A stretch of DNA of 64,000 nt from Tieghemostelium lacteum. Lineage: Eukaryota; Evosea; Eumycetozoa; Dictyosteliales; Raperosteliaceae. The notes below the pieces were generated by a model that made no database searches, had not been told where the DNA came from, and saw nothing but the letters and a program-made list of their open reading frames with translations. A program made the position numbers and the translations under genes. The stretch covers positions 434,001-498,000 of the forward strand of contig LODT01000025.1 in NCBI GenBank assembly GCA_001606155.1, read 5' to 3'. Shown here piece after piece: positions 23,784 through 36,037 of this stretch. Position 1 is the stretch's first letter, and every line of letters begins with the position of its first letter.

Positions 23784-24244
23784 GGTTAAATTTAAAAATA
23801 TGAAAATGATCAAAAAAAAAAAAAAAGATCAATTTTAAATTTTGACACGAAAATCGAAAAAGTTAATGAAATATCTATCTCGAAAAAAAAATTGATCTTT
23901 TTTTTTGAAGGGTTCATTTGAGTTTTCAAAAGATATTTCCAATTGGGTTTGGATGATTTGAATAAAATATTTATTCAAAGATGATAATATCGAAAATATC
24001 TAAATACATTCAAATTTTTTAGAAATTTATAATGAAAATGCCCTGTGAAAATGCTGCAGAATTCAAATTTATCAATGCCATTTGCAAAATTTATCAAAAA
24101 TTTCGTCATATGTCAAAAATATCTTTATTGAAAAGTTTTTTGATCTTTTTTTAAGAATGAGTTTAATTTTACTTGTGCCAATTGTAATTAGTTTTTTGAA
24201 ACTACTAATTCATGGGTGAAGTCGAAAGAATATGCAAAAGACCT
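23784..24244. promoter_or_regulatory. Upstream flank of the sedolisin gene
   Basis: AT-rich gap of 461 bases between the sedolisin start and the stop of the next minus-strand gene. A-runs and T-runs occur near 23811-23826 and 23884-23908. No gene seen. Confidence 0.4.
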
Positions 24245-27200
24245 TTATTTATGTAAAATTTTATATAGAGGGTTATAAAAGTAAATTGGATTAAATGGGT
24301 CAGTGATTGTAAAATGGTAAATATTAATTTTTTTCCAGTTTTCATTACTGAGTAAAGAGATGAATTGACATGAACTTTTGGGTACAAATAGATGGTATCC
24401 AAACTCTTGAATATTTGGTAATTTTAGTTTAATAGCATCAAATACCATCTGTACAAATGTAGTGCTTTGTTTGTGTAATGGTAGATAATCATCAACGGAA
24501 ACCGCAGTTTTGATACAAAACTTTTGGATTTTGTGTTTGTTAGGGATGGATTCATTGATTGCATAACTAGGCGTTTCACTTCTTGTTATTAAAGTGAGTG
24601 ATGTCAAATTGGGTGCTGACAGTATGATATCTTTGAAATCAATGCTACAAGCGATTGTTAGATGGGTTAGATTGTCAAATGATAGTTGATATATTTGTTG
24701 TTTTTCAAATGCTCTTAATTTCAACATATTACATATTAACAGTAATTGACGAACACTATCGGAGTTTTGCAAGGTAGAAAGGGAACTGTCAATAGTAACA
24801 ACCAATCTAAAATGATATTTATCTGATAATTCATATTGTCTAATCACTTCAATGGTATCTAACAAACCACTTTGGTTGAAGTTCAATGAACCTCTTTTTA
24901 ATTGAATTTCAATGACATCTAGACTTTGACTGTTATTTTCAATTAACTCTCTAAAGAACATGCTAAATAGTGGATAATTTAGATTGGGTAGACCTGGAGG
25001 ACTCCAATTTACTCTTTGAATATACCCAGTCTTTTTTAATAGTGCAAAGCTAGACTCCTCTAAAGGTACATTACTGATCGTGTATAACACCAATTTCTCT
25101 AGAGGCCATCTATTTACTGAGTTCATCTGAGAAAAGGTTATTTCTTGTAGCGAACAATCCAGTGTTTTCAAATTTTGAAAGGTTTCCATTGGATTAGGGT
25201 AATATCCAAGTTGATTTAAATTAGTGTGCAAAGGGATTCCCATATGAAATATACTATATTCTGATGATTTAGTGCTATCATACAGGTAGGATGGTATAGA
25301 CTTTCTCTTGTAGAGTTTCAATTGACTTGCACTATGAACCTCTTGTGAGATTTTAAAAAATCTCTTTGAGACTTTGGCAGGTGCCAAAGATGCATTGATA
25401 TTATTATAGAAATGATATAAAATCACTTTTATAACATAATTGGGAATATGGTCTAATTGAACATTCTTATTGACACCACTGGAGTGGTTATAGATTAATA
25501 ATGTACTATCATTAATATTCATTTTAGAAACCCAAAAAGGATGGAGAATTTCATCAGGATAGGAATTAAAATAGTACTCCAATGTTAATTTATCAAGAAA
25601 TAGCAGATCAAATTGTGATTGAATTGCACTATGTAATGATACAGAACTGTACTCTGTACATGGACCACTTTGATCAATCATCACTAGAAATTGAATGTTT
25701 TTAAATGAAACATTGGGGTTCTGTACAACTAACATTTCTTTTACTAATAGTTCAAATGACATTCCTTTTTCGGAGTGATTATAGAGTTCAACCAAAATGG
25801 TTTTGAAAATCTTGAGAAACTCACTCTTTTTTTCATGTATTTCATTCCATTTTTTAATTGGTAGCAATTTTAATCCAGAGAGAAAAGAGTTAAATGCAAA
25901 CTCATTGGTTTTCATAATGTCTTTGTATCTCTTACTTAGAATAGATAGTTTATCCCATATAGTGTCTTTTAAACCGAATTGAATTCTCTTAAGGATTTTG
26001 GATAGATCCATTAGTTTATACTTTAACTGATATTCTTCAATTACATTAACTTCGTACAGAAACAGAGTTTTTAAAGATAATTGATGATAGAAATCTTCTA
26101 GATGGTTTACTATTAGGATCTCATTGGCTTTCTGTGGTATAGACTCAATAAACACAAATGTATCAATGAGCAATTGAGCCAGTTCGTTGTGAATAAATGT
26201 TTGTGAATTTAAATTGATTTTGAATGTTTTCAGGAGTTTTATCATTTCATCTCTGTTTTCAACGAGAATAAAATTAGAGTACAATTCCAGTATCTCTTGA
26301 TTGGAAACTGGTAATTCTCTTTTATATATCTGATTGAATAACACCATCATTGCCATTTCAAATAGCTTGTAATTTTTATGGAAGTTGTAGACTTGAATGA
26401 TATCTTTAATCAGGGATATCAAATCTACAGATTCAGGGTAAGATGGTCTAATTACCCCTGAAAAGAAATCCACAGATATTCCATCCCAAAATGATAACAA
26501 CCCATTTATTATATTCCTTAGTAGCCTTTGATGCTCTTTTATAGGATCTAAAGAGAATCTTTTATGAATAGCAGCAATTAACATTAGGTTGGGAATAACA
26601 TCAAACTTTGAATGTCCAGGATTGAATTTTGGAATTTCCCTAAGAAATAGGTGAAGATATTTCAATTGAACATTAGTGTCTTCTGCATGAAGAAATGGTA
26701 TAAAAGACTTTAGGACTCTAGTATAAGGGAGGATCTTAACTATGAGATCAAAAGTGGGATGAGTGATTGTATCTATATGAGTTGGTAAATGGAGTAAAAT
26801 GTAGGTTGTTTCGTCTAATGGTTCTGGAAATATTTTAAAAAACACTTCTACAGGGTAGACAGAAGCTGCAATACCAAACTTAGCCACATAACTAATTAAG
26901 AGTGACTTTATTACCTTTTTTTGTTCTTTAATGAGTTCAATAGTGCCTTCAAATTCTGAGAATAGATGAATCATCCAAAATGCATTGAAATTGGTCTGAT
27001 CAATAGTAAAGGTTTTAAGTTGATTAAAAATATACTGTAGAACATGATCTCTTGGAATGTGTTGGAATAGTACCTCCACGGGCTCCTTTAACCCTTGTTT
27101 ATCATGTGGTGTACCACATTGAAGCAATTTTCCAAAAATTTGTAAGAAACTCAGTGATGGTATTTGGTCTTTGTACATTGGTAATGAGATCATTATAATC

Positions 27201-27734
27201 TCACTGATAATCCCTATAATCAAGTTTTTATAATTATGGGTCCATGGGACCGGTCCTGCGTTACTTTTGATTAGTATATTGATTAGAGATTTGGTTTCAT
27301 TTACTCCTAACCTATGAAGAATTTTAGTATTCTTTTTCAGTGACTCTATTACTAACAATACACTATCGATACTATAGATATTATGTATCTTTAATAATGC
27401 ATCTGCTTGCTGAAATGTCATTTTCTTTGCATAGAAGCTTAATTTACCTATAAAATAGGTTGTAGCACTTTTTGTTAGACTATAGTTGAAATTAGAACCA
27501 CTTTCATATCCCTCTAGAAACCTTATTAGTAATCTATGTATTACTGCATATGACATATAATGGTCTTGATTTAGTTTGTCTAATAAAGTCAATTCATTTA
27601 ATGATGTATGTACATTTTCAATTTTCTTATTAAAAATATCTAGTATGCCTTTATCTGTTTCAAAATAATTAATTTAAACTCTTTTAGTTATCTCTAAAGT
27701 CTCTATACATACCCAATAGAGATAATGTATCCAT
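24245..27734 (-). CDS. Large helical protein with C-terminal F-box-like and LRR-like region
   Basis: Two exons on the minus strand: a 22-base first exon 27734-27713 and 27654-24245. Together they give 1143 residues. The tiny first exon is needed because the long frame has no ATG at its start. The first 700 residues are helical without a recognised domain. Near 745-790 an F-box-like segment occurs (IPNYVIKVILYHFYNNINAS...KVSKRFF), followed by a region of loosely spaced leucine-rich segments (LKTLDCSLQEI, LTHLTIACSI, LTSLTLITRS). This architecture recurs in dictyostelid proteins of unknown function. It could be a substrate receptor for an SCF ubiquitin ligase, but that is inference. Confidence 0.7.
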
Positions 27735-27862
27735 TTTTGATTTGATATCAAACTAATTGAGATAAAAAAAAATTTTAAGATTGTTTAATATATATATATT
27801 TTTTTTAGAAATAAAAAAATTCAATGAATTTCTTTGTATTCAATTAATGATAATGATATAAT

Positions 27863-28380
27863 TTATTTCTTTTTAAAATCACTTTTCCTAGAAGGTTTTT
27901 TGGAGTATTGAAATGAAAAATTATTAAAATTGGTATTACTATTATTGTTGGTTGTTGTACTGATTTGGTTATTACCACTATTGATTTGGTTGTTATTACT
28001 ATTTAGTAGTGTATTGTTGGTGATTGAAATTGCAGGACTTGGGTTTATATTATTTATTAAATTATTTAGAGATTGTAGTGTATTGTTTAATGATTCCGAT
28101 ATGGAACGTAGATTGGATATAGATTCTTCTAAAATAACTTTATCATCTGCTTTTTTGGTATGGGTTTTAGATTCCAATTCTTTCTGTTGAATTAGGTTTA
28201 AAATTTTTAATCTAGAACCTAGTGTTGTAATCTCCAATTCATTTTTTAAATGATCTTCGGTAAGATAATCTAAAGTCTCCATAGTAATACCATTTCTTAT
28301 AAAATTATCTTTATACTTTAATAAATTATTTTCCTCTAACCATTTTACTAATTTCTTAAATCTATTATCTACTTCATTAC

Positions 28381-28434
<54 letters not shown>

Positions 28435-29847
28435 AATTATTAGTATTTGAAAAATTTGGTTGAATTTGTATAGTTTGAATTTCTTGTAATTGTTCTAGTG
28501 GTTGTTTTTCAAGTTTATAAAATGAAGATGTGTTACTTTGGTTACCAATGTTGGTAGATAGACTTGAAATACTAAAATTATTAGAATCTATAGAGGTGGT
28601 GGATAAAGTATCTGATATATTTGATACACTATCTGATATAGAAAGTGTACTATTATCACTATTATTATTACTATTATTATCAAATTGATTATTATTATTA
28701 TTTGTATCCATTGATTTCTTCATTGGTCTTAATCTAATTCTCTTTTTTGGTGTGTTTTCTAATTTTAATAAAACCTTTTCTATATCTAGTATACAGATAT
28801 CTTTAAAATATCTGTTTTGTACTTGGTCAGTACCACCGTACATGTAGATATTACCATTCTTTAGTTCAGTTGTTTGAGCGCATCTCTGAGGTGGAGGATT
28901 ATCACCAGAAGAGAAATGTTTCCACTGAAGTGTTGTAGGATTGAATATATAACAATCGGTAAGGAATTTATCAGTAATACCACCACCTAGCAATATAAAG
29001 TGATCTTGGTATACTGTTATAGTATGCCCTATTCTCTGACATGGTGGTGGTCCTATGGAAGTATACTGCACGTTTACTCTCCATTTTAAAGTTTTCAAAT
29101 CTAAAATTTGAAGTTGTATACCATTACCACTGTTATCTATACCACCTAGAAAATAGAGTGAATCTTGAAAATGAGTGCAAGTGTGTCCCCAACTTGCTAT
29201 TGGGATATCACCAGAACAATTTGGTATTGACCATTTCATTGTATCTACATCAAATACATACAATGAATTCAAAGTAGTTTGGTGATCAGTTGTACCACCA
29301 TATATATATATCCTATAATCCACCATACACGCAGAATGTCTAGACATATTAGGAGGTTTAATACCAACTGTCTGAACTTCTTTCCATTCTAAATTCTCTA
29401 AATCAAATATATACATATCAGATAGATACCTCTCACCATCCGATCCACCAAAAATCAAAAATTTATCTTTATGGTTTAATAATGTTCCTGTGTGTCCTGC
29501 TCTCTTTGATGGTCTAATTTTACTATTACTATTTAACTCTGGTATTATCCATGTTGATGTATCTAATATACAAATAGGTATTAGAAAATATCTTTTTACA
29601 AAAGTGTGTTTATTATTATCCTAAGAAGTGTTGTCATACCTATATTATAAAACATTAGGTCATTAAGAGCACTACTACCATCCCAACCACCAAATATTGC
29701 AATTAATAGATTGTTTAAGAGTACTGAAGAGTGAGCTGATCTACATGGTGCATTCTTTCCATCTACACTTGGTCTTGACCATATTGATTGATATTCCGAT
29801 TTCTTTTGAAAATTATATTGTTGATGTTTATGAGTACTCTGGTTCAT
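27863..29847 (-). CDS. Kelch-repeat protein with C-terminal SAM domain
   Basis: Two exons on the minus strand, 29847-29640 and 29562-27863, give 635 residues. At least five kelch repeats occupy about residues 20-335, with the usual GG doublets and H-rich turns (IFGGWDGSS, FGGSDGERY, IYGGTTD, LGGIDNSG, YMYGGTDQ). An Asn run of about 18 residues precedes a SAM domain at about 468-530 (KWLEENNLLKYKDNF...LGSRLKIL). A short coiled-coil-like segment follows. Kelch propellers bind proteins and SAM domains oligomerise, so this is likely a scaffold. The partner is unknown. Confidence 0.85.
28379..28431 (-). repeat. AAT trinucleotide run encoding Asn
   Basis: About 17 consecutive AAT codons (ATT on the plus strand) inside the kelch-SAM gene. 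Simple coding repeat typical of dictyostelids and prone to length change. Confidence 0.9.
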
Positions 29848-30370
29848 TTAATTATAGATCTCTATTACTTTTCATAAAATAGAAATTTTTTAATTTAATT
29901 GATGCAATTAATTTGATTTACAACTACAACATTGATTTGAATTCGAATTTTCAAAGAATGTGAAAAGAAAAAAAAAAAAAAAAAATAGTGTTTAATTTTT
30001 TAGCTTGTAAAAATAAATAAAGTAATAAATAATATGATACCAATTCAATAATTGTGAGCTTTATTAATAAATATTATTGTTTAATATAATGTTTTAAAGA
30101 GTAATTTTAATAAATATAGATTATATTAATTAAAAAAAACACACATACTATATAAAATTGATTCTTTATACATTCATTATTAATAACCTAAATCAAATAA
30201 AGAATCTATTTATTTTTGCTGATACTTTATTATCTTATTTTATTAAATAAATAAAAATTAAAATTCCCTCCAAAAATTTAAAAAATCAACCGTTAGGTAA
30301 TTTCAAAAATTAAAAAAAATTTGATCAAATAAAAGTTTATTTTCTTATCTACCTTCATCACGTTTAGAAA
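29848..30370. promoter_or_regulatory. Divergent promoter, kelch-SAM and MTFR-like genes
   Basis: Gap of 523 bases between divergent starts. AT-rich with an A-run near 29969-29985. No specific site recognised. Confidence 0.4.
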
Positions 30371-31429
30371 ATGAATAGTAAAAGAATAGAATTAAATCCA
30401 ATTCAAATACTATTGGAATTGTTTGAATTAACAGGTGAATCCATGGTTGGATTCTATGATTTTGTAATTGAATTTCCAGAACTAATCAATAGAGAGGCTA
30501 AAAAAAAGGATGGAATGCTTCAACAATTGATAAATTTGGTTAGAAAAAATGTATTATCTCAAAAACAATTACAATCATCTCAAAATAACTTTGTAGTTAC
30601 TTCAAAATGTATTAGTGATCTCAACTCAAACGAAACATGCATCAATATAGATCACCAACAAAATTCAATATCCAATAATAATAATAATAATACTACTTTT
30701 ATAATTTCAGATTGCAATACATCATCACCATTATTACCATCTTCAATTACCACTCCTTCCATTACAACTATACCACATATTAATACTGTACAACCACAAC
30801 AGCAAACAACTAATAATAGTCTTGAAGATGAATTAACTAGACTTAGAGAACAAATTGCAAAAATTATGCAATCTTCTGCAACTGCTCCTCAGAATTGTAA
30901 TATACCAACTAATAATAACAACACACCCATTACCAGTAATCTACCACCACCACCTCCACCACCTCCTTTACCACCAAAATTTGTTCCAAAAGAAATTAAA
31001 TTAAATATAAAGAGAGGTAGTAATAGTAGTAATAATAGTAGTAATTCAACACCAGAAACATCAACTCCAAAGAAATCAATGTCAATTCAAGATATTCTAA
31101 AGAATGGTGCAAAAGGAATTACATTAAAGAAATCCGATGTAAATAGATCACCAGGTGGTACTCCAATTAGAGATATTACAAACAAACAAACATCACATCA
31201 AGATTTTATTGCCACCGCTTTAAAAAATAAATTTAGAGTAAGTTTAGATCTAATACCCACAATTAATAATATTATTATTACTAACACTAAATTATCATAG
31301 AATACATATGCATCACCAGAGAAACCAAAAGTTAAAACTAATTTAAAAAAGAAACAACAAAGTATTGAAGACTCACTATTTTCAGATTCCGATGATGAAT
31401 ATCGTGATGAAAATGCTTTAACAAATTAA
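30371..31429 (+). CDS. Mitochondrial fission regulator (MTFR1)-like protein
   Basis: Two exons, 30371-31237 and 31301-31429, joined by a 63-base GTAAGT-CATAG intron in phase 0, give 331 residues. A helical N terminus and a coiled-coil segment (EDELTRLREQIAKIM, about 155-170) precede a Pro run (PPPPPPPPLPP) near 195. Then comes MSIQDILKNGAKGITLKKSD...RSPGGTP and a terminal FIATALKNKFR. The Pro run, the short helix and RSPGGTP followed by an ALK+KF helix are the hallmark order of the MTFR1/MTFR2/MTFR1L family in animals, which affects mitochondrial division. Family assignment rests on these motifs only. Confidence 0.65.
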
Positions 31430-32099
31430 ATAATAATAATAGTAAAATTAGTTTCAAATTTATATTTCCCAAATACCGTTTCAAAATTAAAAATGGATAA
31501 AAAAAGTACAACAATAACATCAAATAGCAACATCAACATTTTCAAATTGAGGTGAGAAACTTCAATTTATAAATAAAAAAAAAATCAATTATTTTATTAT
31601 AAATTAGCCATCTAGTTAATTAGAGACCCACATTAGTTTTTAAGTTAAATTTTCAACTATGGACCTTCGACTTTCTGTAAAACTTAAAATGGGATTGAAT
31701 CTTGATCATTAATTAATATAAATTCAAAATATCACCTAATGAAACCTTAAAAGTCTTATTTTATTATTTTAATCACTATTAAACTTAAGTAGTGTCCCTC
31801 TAAATTTTGAAATCTTCACCAATAAAACCGAACTCAAATTAAAATATCCAATGATAAAGAGTAAAATTTGCAATAAACTTGTAAAAAAAACTAAAAATGT
31901 AATTTTTTAAGGCTTTCGTGTGTTTTAATTTTAAGTTTTTTTTGATTTTTTTTGTGTGATATTACCAAGTGGGACACTACGAATTAGCTCGCATATGCGA
32001 CCCTTAGGGTTTAGTAAACTATAAAATATTAAAAGTTCTTAATTTTTCATTTTTATTTTACCTCACTCCTCTTCACACACTACAAATAAAATATAAAAG
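31430..32099. promoter_or_regulatory. Upstream region of carboxylesterase with palindromes
   Basis: 670 bases without a gene. The last 130 bases before the esterase start carry a GC-richer patch: GGGACACTAC at 31971-31980, the perfect palindrome TCGCATATGCGA at 31989-32000 and CCCTTAGGGT directly after it. GTAGTGTCCC at 31789-31798 is the exact inverse of the first. These stand out from the AT-rich background and probably bind regulators. Confidence 0.5.
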
Positions 32100-33683
32100 A
32101 TGAAAGTTATAATCTTATCATTATTAGTATTGATGGTATGCACTATCAATGCTCAACCATTTTGGCCATATACAAGTGATGAATACCCATTGACTGTTCC
32201 TACATCATATGGTTTCTATACTGGTTTATATATGAATACTAGTCGTGCTTTTCTTGGTGTTCCTTATGCTCAGCCACCAATTGGCAATCTACGTTTTAAA
32301 CCACCACAATCATTACAATATAGTTGGGGAAATTACAGTGCAACCTTGTCACCACCATCATGTTGGCAATCAGGTAAACCAACTGGATACAATTACAGTG
32401 AAGATTGTTTGTATATGAATATCTACACTCCAAGAACTAGTCCTTCCAATTCTCTATTCCCATCACTTCCCGTTATGGTTTGGATCCATGGTGGACGTTA
32501 CTGGACTGGATCAACTAAAGAGTACAATGGCGATATGCTATCATCTCTTGGAAATACAATCGTAGTTGTCATTCAATATCGTTTGAATATCTTTGGTTTC
32601 CAATCATTTGATTCCAATACCAACAATGGTCTATTAGATCAACAAATGGCTTTACGTTGGGTCCAAAGAAACATTAGATCTTTTGGTGGTGACCCTAACC
32701 GTGTAACCATCTTTGGTGAGTCAGCTGGTGGATCTTCCGTTCTCTATCACTTGACCATCCCAGGATCATTCAACTTATACAATCGTGCTATCGCTCATAG
32801 TGCCTGGCAATTTGTTATCCCAACTGCTGAGACATCACGTCAAAAAACAGTTCCATGGGCAGCTTTGAAAGGGTGTGCTAATGTAACTGCCACAGGACAA
32901 CCAGACTACACTGCAATTCTCTCATGTCTCCAATCTAAACCAGCATCTGATATCACACCAAGCACCGGACAATCCGATTTCATGTTACCAATGATTGACA
33001 ATACCCTCATTTCAAACCAATTGCAAACCAGTTTCAAATTGGGTAAATACAACAAACTTGCTAATATAATCATTGGTCACAACTATGATGAAGGTAACTT
33101 TATGGCTTACTCACGTTTAGGTTTCGTTGGACCAACAGACCCAGTTTCCAATGCCACTCTCTACGACGCTTTAGTCAGATACCTCAATGTCTATTTCCAA
33201 CCAAACGAAGTACAAACCATCGTCAGTTGGTATCTACCAGTTGCTGCCAATCTTACTAACTGGTATGGAGGTGCTGAATTCTTTGGCGACTATTACATTA
33301 TATGTGGAAGTATCATGGTTTCTAAATACCTCTCAGATCAAGGTGCTAAAATCCAAAACTACATTTTTGACTATTCCTCACCAAATTACCCATCAACTCA
33401 AAGATACTTGGCTGCAAGTCATGGTAATGAACTCCCATATGTCTTCTATCAACCAGTATACACTTACTACCCATTTGCAGTCTCAGATTACGCCATCTCA
33501 GCTCGTATGGCTCGTTCATGGACAGACTTTGCTACCAATGGTAACCCAACTAATGCACTCTCTTATTGGCCAACATATCCAAATGCCATGTACTATGGTC
33601 AAGATGTAAATAACTTTTCCGACAATAGAGAATATCTAAAAGGTATCTGTGAAAACTGGAGACCTTACTTTGAAGCCTATTAA
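32100..33683 (+). CDS. Secreted type-B carboxylesterase (cholinesterase-like)
   Basis: A single exon of 527 residues with a signal peptide (MKVIILSLLVLMVCTINA). The alpha/beta hydrolase fold of the carboxylesterase B family is clear: GVPYAQPPIGNLRF, EDCLYMNIYTP, VWIHGGRY, QYRLNIFGF and the nucleophile elbow GESAGGSS (Ser about 207). The catalytic His lies in AASHGNELPYVF (about 440) and an acidic residue in the YDEG region. These enzymes hydrolyse esters outside the cell or in vesicles; dictyostelid relatives include the crystal protein and D2 esterase. Codon use (CGT, ACC, GGT) is richer than neighbours and suggests strong expression. Confidence 0.92.
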   Translation: MKVIILSLLVLMVCTINAQPFWPYTSDEYPLTVPTSYGFYTGLYMNTSRAFLGVPYAQPPIGNLRFKPPQSLQYSWGNYSATLSPPSCWQSGKPTGYNYSEDCLYMNIYTPRTSPSNSLFPSLPVMVWIHGGRYWTGSTKEYNGDMLSSLGNTIVVVIQYRLNIFGFQSFDSNTNNGLLDQQMALRWVQRNIRSFGGDPNRVTIFGESAGGSSVLYHLTIPGSFNLYNRAIAHSAWQFVIPTAETSRQKTVPWAALKGCANVTATGQPDYTAILSCLQSKPASDITPSTGQSDFMLPMIDNTLISNQLQTSFKLGKYNKLANIIIGHNYDEGNFMAYSRLGFVGPTDPVSNATLYDALVRYLNVYFQPNEVQTIVSWYLPVAANLTNWYGGAEFFGDYYIICGSIMVSKYLSDQGAKIQNYIFDYSSPNYPSTQRYLAASHGNELPYVFYQPVYTYYPFAVSDYAISARMARSWTDFATNGNPTNALSYWPTYPNAMYYGQDVNNFSDNREYLKGICENWRPYFEAY

Positions 33684-34798
33684 ATTTAATTTATTATTTT
33701 AGGTTTAAGTACTCATACACATAAAAACGTTTCAACTAATTATTACTTTAATAAAGTAAAGTGATAATTTATCATTTTATTATTTTTTTTTTTTAATTTC
33801 AAATAAATCTAGATTTATAAGAATGATATCACCATTTTTTGTATATCTAGAGTGTGAGGGGTGTGGGGTAAATCACAATGTACTTGAGTTATTACTCCTA
33901 TTTTTAAATAAATCAAAGAATTAACAACAATAACATCAACTAAAACAGTCTTGATTCGATATGATTTTATAATCTATTGATATGATCGTGCTACAATGTC
34001 TTAAAGATGGTGAATTTTTATTTATTTGGTAAATTAATACATTCCTACTCTCTTTCTATGTGTGGGTGTATATAATTATATGTAAATGTGTTTTTATTCA
34101 AATTTTTTTTTTTTTTATTATTCAAATTGAATGTGGGAGTGGGTTGAAATTGTTATTTTCAACTTTTAAAGTACAAAACCAATCCTTCCAATAACCCCCT
34201 CATTCGAGTATGATATTCAATTGTTAATTAAAATATTAAATTATATTTTACCCTCTCTGTTAACACAGAGATAGATCAACTCATAAAGTGATGCATAAAA
34301 CCCAAAAAACACCCAATCATTTTTTTGAATTTGAAAAAAAAATAAAAAATAACTGTAAGGTTAAACTCCATAAATAGTAATTTGATTATTTTAAAAAGTA
34401 AGAGTCACCCATATTTTAGATTAGTTGTTGTTGTTGTTGTTGTTTAGATGTTGTTTATTGTAGGTTTTTTTATTTTAATTGAATTATTCATTTTATTTTT
34501 ATTTTTTATTTAAATCATAGTATAAGCAAATACATATTTTATATATACACCAAACATTAAAATATTTTTGTTTGATTCATTAATCTCATTTAATAGATAT
34601 ATATGCCCATTCTTTTGTTTTTATTCTAATTAAATAATTATTAATTTTTAATAGTAGAAATAGTAAAACGATTTTAGTAGTTAGAAAGAGTAGATTTATT
34701 TATTTACTATTTATATTCTATTCTATTATATTATATATTTTTTTTTTTTGTTTAATCAATTTTACCAAAGATAGTAATAATATAGTTTTAGTCTAAAA
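33684..34798. promoter_or_regulatory. Long upstream region with G-rich boxes
   Basis: 1115 bases without a gene. Against an AT-rich background there are G/T-rich patches at 33852-33869 (GTGTGAGGGGTGTGGGG core) and 34132-34146 (TGTGGGAGTGGGTTG), and a C-run at 34195-34200. They resemble the G-boxes bound by GBF in Dictyostelium development. A GTT repeat lies at 34425-34443. Confidence 0.45.
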
Positions 34799-36037
34799 AT
34801 GGGATCAAAAAGTTCAAAATTAAAAAAAAGCAATAGTTCTTTAAATTTATCACAGCCTATAAAAAATGTTGAAAACACCGAATCTACACCAATATCAAAT
34901 AACATCGTTGAAGAAAATAGTGATAATATTACAACATTAGAACAACATGATGAAAAATTAAAGAATGAATTATTGGTGATTGATCCAAATTCATTACCAA
35001 AAGTACCATCTTTACCTAATGTACCCCCTCCTGGTCAGTCATTAAAAGATGATGATTATCAGTTACCTATAAAAGTTGAACATCTAAACGAAGAGACAAA
35101 TGAGAAAGAAGAATTACCAAAAACCCCTGATGTACCTGTTGGTGATTCTCCAATCATTTCATCTGAAGATACTAAATTTGAAATTCAAGATAATGAATCT
35201 ATGGAAAAACCTCAAATTGTAGAAGTAAAAGAAATTGAAAATGAAAAAGTTATCGAAGATAATCTAGTTGAGGAAATTCAAGAAGGTAGAGAAGAGGAAA
35301 AACAAATTATTGAATCTAATATAGATGAAGGAAATACAAGCAAACAAGATGAAATGGTTAATAAGGAACGTTCTAATACTATTGCTGATAATAAAGCTGA
35401 AGCTGATTTATTAGGTTTGTTTACTAGTGAACCTATTACCATAGTATCACCAACTATTAGTTCTGTAAATGGCGCATCAACACCAACTACACAGCCATCA
35501 ACATGTTCTGGAAATAAACCTCCACGTCCAACCCGAAAGAATACCATTGGAAAGAAACTTTATAATACATTCACCAGAAAGAGATCTGGTAAAGTACAAA
35601 AAGAAATGGAGGAACAAGAGATTGATGATAGTAAACTACCTATGCACCCACAATCTCTAAAACATAGTTCAACAGCTAATGAACTTAAATATATAGAGGC
35701 AACTTCGGAAACTGCACAACCTGTAATAAGAGATGGTACACAAACCCTAGGTAGAAACAAAAAACAAACTAAATACAATACTATTTCAATGAAATTTGGT
35801 ACATTTAGAAAGAAATTATTTAATCTTACCCCAGAAGAAGAGGCAGAACTTCGTGAAAAAGATGCTGATAATTCGTCAGTAGGTGATGATGATGAAATAA
35901 TAGAAGAGAAAAAGAAAAAGAAATCCTTATTATCTTCACTTCAAAATTTAAATTTTGGAACTAGAGAATTTGGACATGTATTTATGTTTTCAGCACCAGG
36001 AGGAGGATATGTATCATATTATGGTTCTGGATTTTAG
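34799..36037 (+). CDS. Putative N-myristoylated, low-complexity basic/acidic protein
   Basis: A single exon of 412 residues with no recognised fold. It starts MGSKSSKLKKSNSS, a good N-myristoylation context (Gly2, Ser6) with adjacent basic residues, so peripheral membrane attachment is likely. An acidic Glu-rich middle (about 60-200) is followed by basic clusters (RPTRKNTIGKKLYNTFTRKR, about 242-262, and SMKFGTFRKKLF near 335). It ends in a Gly/Tyr-rich tail (GGGYVSYYGSGF). A signalling adaptor is plausible, but the function is unknown. Confidence 0.7.
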   Translation: MGSKSSKLKKSNSSLNLSQPIKNVENTESTPISNNIVEENSDNITTLEQHDEKLKNELLVIDPNSLPKVPSLPNVPPPGQSLKDDDYQLPIKVEHLNEETNEKEELPKTPDVPVGDSPIISSEDTKFEIQDNESMEKPQIVEVKEIENEKVIEDNLVEEIQEGREEEKQIIESNIDEGNTSKQDEMVNKERSNTIADNKAEADLLGLFTSEPITIVSPTISSVNGASTPTTQPSTCSGNKPPRPTRKNTIGKKLYNTFTRKRSGKVQKEMEEQEIDDSKLPMHPQSLKHSSTANELKYIEATSETAQPVIRDGTQTLGRNKKQTKYNTISMKFGTFRKKLFNLTPEEEAELREKDADNSSVGDDDEIIEEKKKKKSLLSSLQNLNFGTREFGHVFMFSAPGGGYVSYYGSGF

